Assembly: GCF_001625215.2 (NCBI RefSeq)
Contig: NC_030386.2
Span: forward strand, 21,174,545-21,238,544
DNA length: 64,000 nucleotides
Reading direction: 5' to 3'
From: Daucus carota subsp. sativus
Taxonomy: Eukaryota > Streptophyta > Magnoliopsida > Apiales > Apiaceae
Shown piece by piece: positions 60,085 to 64,000 of the stretch. Within the stretch, counting starts at the first letter, position 1. Every line of letters begins with the position of its first letter. Made by a program: the position numbers and the translations under genes. The notes under the pieces are model-generated. The model was not told the origin of the DNA, made no database searches, and saw only the letters and a program-made list of their open reading frames with translations.

Positions 60085-63000
60085 TCATTCCTCGTCCGAA
60101 TCCGAATCCCACAGCTTATTCACGTAAGCTACGAGCCTGAGAAGATTACGACAGATATCAGTGAAAGAAAATTGAAATAATAAAAATTTGGTAGCAGGTA
60201 CATGTTTCATGAATCTTAAAATTTCAAAATTTCTTACCTGAAATTTTTATCAAAGGGAGGTGCAACACAGTCAAAATGGCAGAAATATGTGCAGACGGTA
60301 CAGTAGTAAACCCATTGCAATATATTCCCTCTGGCGGAGCAGAATTGGCAGAAGACATCAGGAGAGTCACGATAAAGTTTAGGAAGAGTAGGCGAGAAAG
60401 TAACATGATGCGGATGCAGGGGAATACGTTGTCTATGGGTTAAGGTACTCGTATTAGCACAAGTCGTGTGGAATGAAAGATCACAATCACCGCAATGATA
60501 GAACCAATAGTTTGTGTCAATATCTTCAGAGCAGAACTCACAATTGAAATCGTGCTCATGATTTATGACCATGCTGGGATCATATATCAAATGAAGGGGA
60601 TGCGGATCCCAGCGGTGTTCAATTGTTCTTGCCTTCATACTACATTCTCCACATATGTAGAAATCACAATTTTCGCATCCGTGTAGAATGTACATGAACA
60701 ATTGTCCACATGCTTTGCACCAATTATAACGTGTACAGATTTGTTGAGTAAGTTGGTGACGGTGAACTTCATGCTTGATCAGTTTTGGTAGCATGGCACA
60801 TGCTAGATGGAGCTTTATGTCTATAACGCGATTGACAAATATTATACCATTATTGCAGATATCTCCACAGAGTTCACATATGGAATGGTCTTGTTCACTG
60901 CATCTCAATGCATTGAACTTCTTTCCTGGCCAAAGGTGGTGCTCAATCTCTTTGGGCAACTCTGCACAGGCTTTATGCAGAAAGTACTTACAAAGCACAC
61001 AACAATAGAAAAGCTTGCCATCAGTCGTTTGAATAGGTTTCCCACAACCATCACATAACAATAACAATTCAGTAATATCGTCTTTCTCATCATGTAGCTC
61101 ATTAATCGTTATCAGTTGCAGATTATGTTCATCGTCAGCCCAATCCCTTATAAGTATTCTTGTGCCTAAGATGGTACTGTTGTTACTATGGCTCAAACTA
61201 CTTATCATCAACTTGACAGATTCTTCAACTAATGATGATTCGTTAGTTGCAGGGAGGTGCACCAAATTGGAATATATATCATTTTCACTAGACCTGAGAA
61301 AACCGTATATAAAGGTTGAGACAAATTAATATATGTTGGAACTGAAATGATAGACGGCTAGAATATATAACAACATTTGTGCAGAAAGAAAAATCGACTA
61401 GACATTGAGAGGGTGTTGGCCCTCCCAGTCACCTAATTGAGCACATACATGGCCTTCAAAGTCACCATCTCCGGAAAAGGCCGTCAATGTCACACCAAAA
61501 CGCAATTAAGCTCGGTTTGCATTAAACACAAAACGCAATTTCGGTTGGCGTTTTCACCGTTTTTAATGATATTATACTCAAAACGCAACTTTAAGTTGTG
61601 TCTTACCTCCTAAACGTAACTTAAAGTTGCGTTTTGAGTATTGTCTTTTTTAATTTTTTAAAAATTAATTTAACTTCAAATAAAATATGAATCCTAAAAT
61701 ATTTAAACTATTAATCTATATTTTTGGATAATTTTTTTAATTTGGTTCCGACCCTAAAGTCTCAAATTAATTAGGGTTTAGGCTCGAGGGTTAGGAGCCC
61801 TAAACCCTCAATCCTAAATCCTAACCGTCAGTCAATTTAATTTCAAGTATAAATAAGTTATTCTAAAACTCAAATGTGAACCCTAAAATATTAACAACTC
61901 TTAATTTACGTTTCAATATTAACTTTATTACACTGATTCCGAGGCTTTAGGGTCTCACGACCCTAAAGCCTCGAATTAATTAGGGTTTAGACTCTCGAGG
62001 GTTAGGGCCCTCAATCCTAAACCCTAAGCGTTAGTCATTTTAATTTGAAGTATAAAAAAATATTCTAAAGCCTTATGAACCTTAAAATGTTAAAACCGTT
62101 AATTTGAAGTATTTTTTTATGAATAAATACCTAAAACGTAACTTCGTGTTACGTTTCTAGTCATTAAAACGTAATTTCGTGTTACGTATATGCTTATTTG
62201 AAAAATGAAAATGCCAAAACGTGACTTCGTGAAAAATGTAAAACTTAACATGAAATTGTGTTTTAAATTGACAGTGAGGGCCATTTTTCTAGACCATGAC
62301 ATTTGATGCATTATGTACTGAAATTGTGACTCTGGAGGCCTTTTCTCACACTGGGATGGGGTTTAAAAAAAAAAGATTTAGACATTGACATTTGAGTGCA
62401 GTATTACCTCGACATTTGATTTGATCTAGCACATTGAAAATGAACGAAGAATCTGCATTTTGGACAGTAGTAAAGCCAGTTCAATCGATTGAGTGTTTCA
62501 TAGCAGAGTCTGCAGTACTGATCAAATTTGTGATAAACTTTTGGAAGAGAAAAACGGAGGAAAAGAGGGTGTTTATCGTGAAAGGGAAAGGGGAAAGAAG
62601 CAGGAGCATCAGCACAAGTCTTGTGAATCCAAAACTGACATTCGGTGCATTTATAAGACATGTCTCTGATATTATCCTCTACTTTGCAAGCATGACAATA
62701 AAATGAGGTCGGATTCTGGATTAAGACTAATGGGTGTTGAGTGTGAGATTGATGGTGAAACTTGGCATCCTCTACAGAGTGAATAAGGTGAATAGCACAT
62801 TTGAGGCAAACAATAAATTTGCCTCCCATAGAACAATAGGAGAAGCATTTCCAATCAATGCCGCAAATAGCACACCGAGTCCTCATCCGGAGAATGTTAT
62901 TTAGAGGAGGCTTTACATGGCTAAAGGGTTTGGAATGGAGGAGAAGAAACTTATAATCGCACCCGATTAAAAGTTTTTCAGGAAATTCAGGACAGCTTAT

Positions 63001-63225
63001 GAGGAGTTGCACTTCCATTTCAGGGGGTGATTCAGCACAGGTTTTGTGGAGTAAAAAATGAAGACATTCATTATCCACACTACTGCTGCTCTCGCTGAGG
63101 CTGCAACTATAAACAAATGATTTGCACGAGAAAATCTTATCATTGCAGCCACGACATACATCACCCTCCCTAGAAATGTACGTCTCGTTCAGGATTAGTA
63201 CATGCTCATGGCTAAAGTGCTTCAT
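60085..63225 (-). CDS. DC1-domain (CHP-rich) zinc finger protein, three exons
   Basis: Exons 63225-62408, 61293-60238, 60136-60085; introns have GT-AG ends and phases agree, giving 1926 nt, 641 residues. The start MKHFSHEHVLIL is typical for the family. About nine DC1/C1-like modules are visible, each with CxxC pairs and a HxxC: FLLHKTCAE, RCAICGIDWKC, FWIHKTCAD, FFVHFQCAR (exon 1); LCDGCGKPI...FLHKACAE, CELCGD...LHLACA, CKACGQ...CENCDFYICGEC, CEFCSED...SFHTTCA, CQFCSARG...CHFDC (exon 2). Exon 3 adds a short acidic tail LVAYVNKLWDSDSDEE. DC1 proteins form a large plant-specific family, mostly uncharacterised, with some members in stress or redox signalling. The two long exons look like separate genes unless the 1.1-kb intron is recognised. 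Confidence 0.85.
61294..62407 (-). other. First intron of the DC1 gene, with repeat-rich insert
   Basis: Contains complementary ends around 61435-61470 and 62305-62345 (GGCCTTCAAAGTCAC against GGCCTCCAGAGTCAC in reverse complement); repeated hairpins of AAACGCAACTTTAAG / AAACGTAACTTCGTG type; and two ~150-bp imperfect direct repeats (61741-61890, 61925-62090) with telomere-like CCCTAAACCCT and TAGGGTTTAG words. Probably an inserted Mutator-like or foldback element; its exact ends are uncertain. Confidence 0.5.
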
Positions 63226-63271
63226 TATCTCAGTAGGATGAATGCAATATGTACATAATAAACATCATTAA

Positions 63272-63284
63272 TTTATATATATAG
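63272..63284 (-). promoter_or_regulatory. Candidate TATA box of the DC1 gene
   Basis: CTATATATATAAAT on the minus strand about 50 bp upstream of the ATG. Confidence 0.45.
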
Positions 63285-64000
63285 ACACACACACGTACAC
63301 ATAATAGATTTCCAAAGGCGTCAATGAAAGAAGAGCAGGAAACTTTCATTCAAGGGAACGAATATGATACCTTTCCGCTCCTATTTGTTAAAAAAATGAG
63401 GTAATATGGTTAAATGAGAATTATTCTCTTTGTGTTTGATTCATTTTGTCAGTTTTATGCTAGCTTTAAACCGAAGCATGATTTATATTTATATATTCTC
63501 TACTTTGCTTGTCATTTAATTTCAGAATAGTAGATCAATAACATGGAACTGTCTCAAAGAACATTAAGATCTAAGAGAAAAAGCATATTCTTGAAAATAA
63601 TAGTTTTAGCTCTTTACGCTCGAAGTTGTCGAAATTGTTCTCGATTTAATTTTTATCCGATTAACATTTTATCGAGACGGAAAATGTACGAACAAAGTAA
63701 TCAACAACTTTTAGGGCACTGGGTTAGGCACTCTGATATATTTAAAACATTACTAAATGTTTGTACGACTCCTTATCGAAATTCTTGATTTTTAAAATGT
63801 CAAAAGGCTTTTTGCTTTTTGTCCCTTGAGTTCGTTAAGTAAATTTTATTGTGTTGCATAAATTTTATTCGGGTACCTTTACATGCTTTTTTGAGAAATA
63901 AATAAGATGTGATATTTTTATACTGTCGTGATAAAAATTGAATTAAATAAAAACTGATATTTCTAGAAAAAAAATTGGACATGATCCTTTAAAGAGTGTC
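63285..64000. other. Upstream spacer
   Basis: AT-rich. The 81-codon frame at 63543-63788 shows no recognisable domain and is not called. Confidence 0.4.

Noticed and set aside
60234..63225. Two separate DC1 genes
   Set aside because: The first frame ends at a GT donor, the second has no ATG at its start but a good AG acceptor in the matching phase, and the summed exon length is divisible by three.

Overview
This is a 64 kb piece of nuclear DNA from a flowering plant, almost certainly a eudicot. The evidence is intron-containing genes with GT-AG junctions, plant-only families (P-class PPR, DUF1645, DC1, SCPL), very AT-rich spacers, and many plant transposons (Stowaway, hAT, Mutator-like, Helitron, LTR elements). 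I cannot fix the family or species from sequence alone.

Layout. 1-1128: 3' end of a P-class PPR gene resembling Arabidopsis EMB2745. 5493-6824: intact single-exon PIF/Harbinger-derived DDE protein (ALP1-like group), minus strand. 11.3-42.7 kb: four DUF1645 genes, all on the minus strand, spread over 31 kb with subgroup order A-B-B-A. Between the two B genes lie a complete eight-exon serine carpeptidase-like (SCPL) gene (20142-22263) and its 5'-truncated tandem copy (23405-25026). 60085-63225: one three-exon DC1 (CHP-rich zinc finger) gene whose first intron carries a repeat-rich insertion. That makes eight apparently functional genes or gene ends and one pseudogene. Everything else is spacer and mobile DNA.

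Mobile DNA. I delimited several elements by their target-site duplications. Solo LTRs: 15489-16664 (GCAAG), 27845-29966 (GTCTT), 30233-33208 (CCACG). hAT-type elements: 17219-18033 (ATGGTCAG) and 48143-49078 (ACGGTGAT). Long-TIR Mutator-like foldbacks: 1802-2354 (10-bp TSD) and 26661-27532 (imperfect). A non-autonomous Helitron with both termini: 38792-40214. There are also many Stowaway-type MITEs (one nested pair), a small four-copy MITE family, and a decayed Ty3/gypsy gag element (33439-37224) with minisatellites.

The most unusual block is 46.35-58.34 kb. Seven inverted-terminal-repeat elements lie end to end, each separated from the next by a (TA)n microsatellite tract, often with an adjoining (GA)n/(CT)n tract. 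One of them (49385-49999) encodes a CCHC zinc knuckle like the C-terminus of MuDR transposases, which suggests the chain is Mutator-like elements associated with TA microsatellites. Part of the chain is also duplicated in tandem as a near-identical 2.23 kb unit.

The genes are not an obvious pathway. The shared theme is local duplication (DUF1645 x4, SCPL x2) in a transposon-rich interval.
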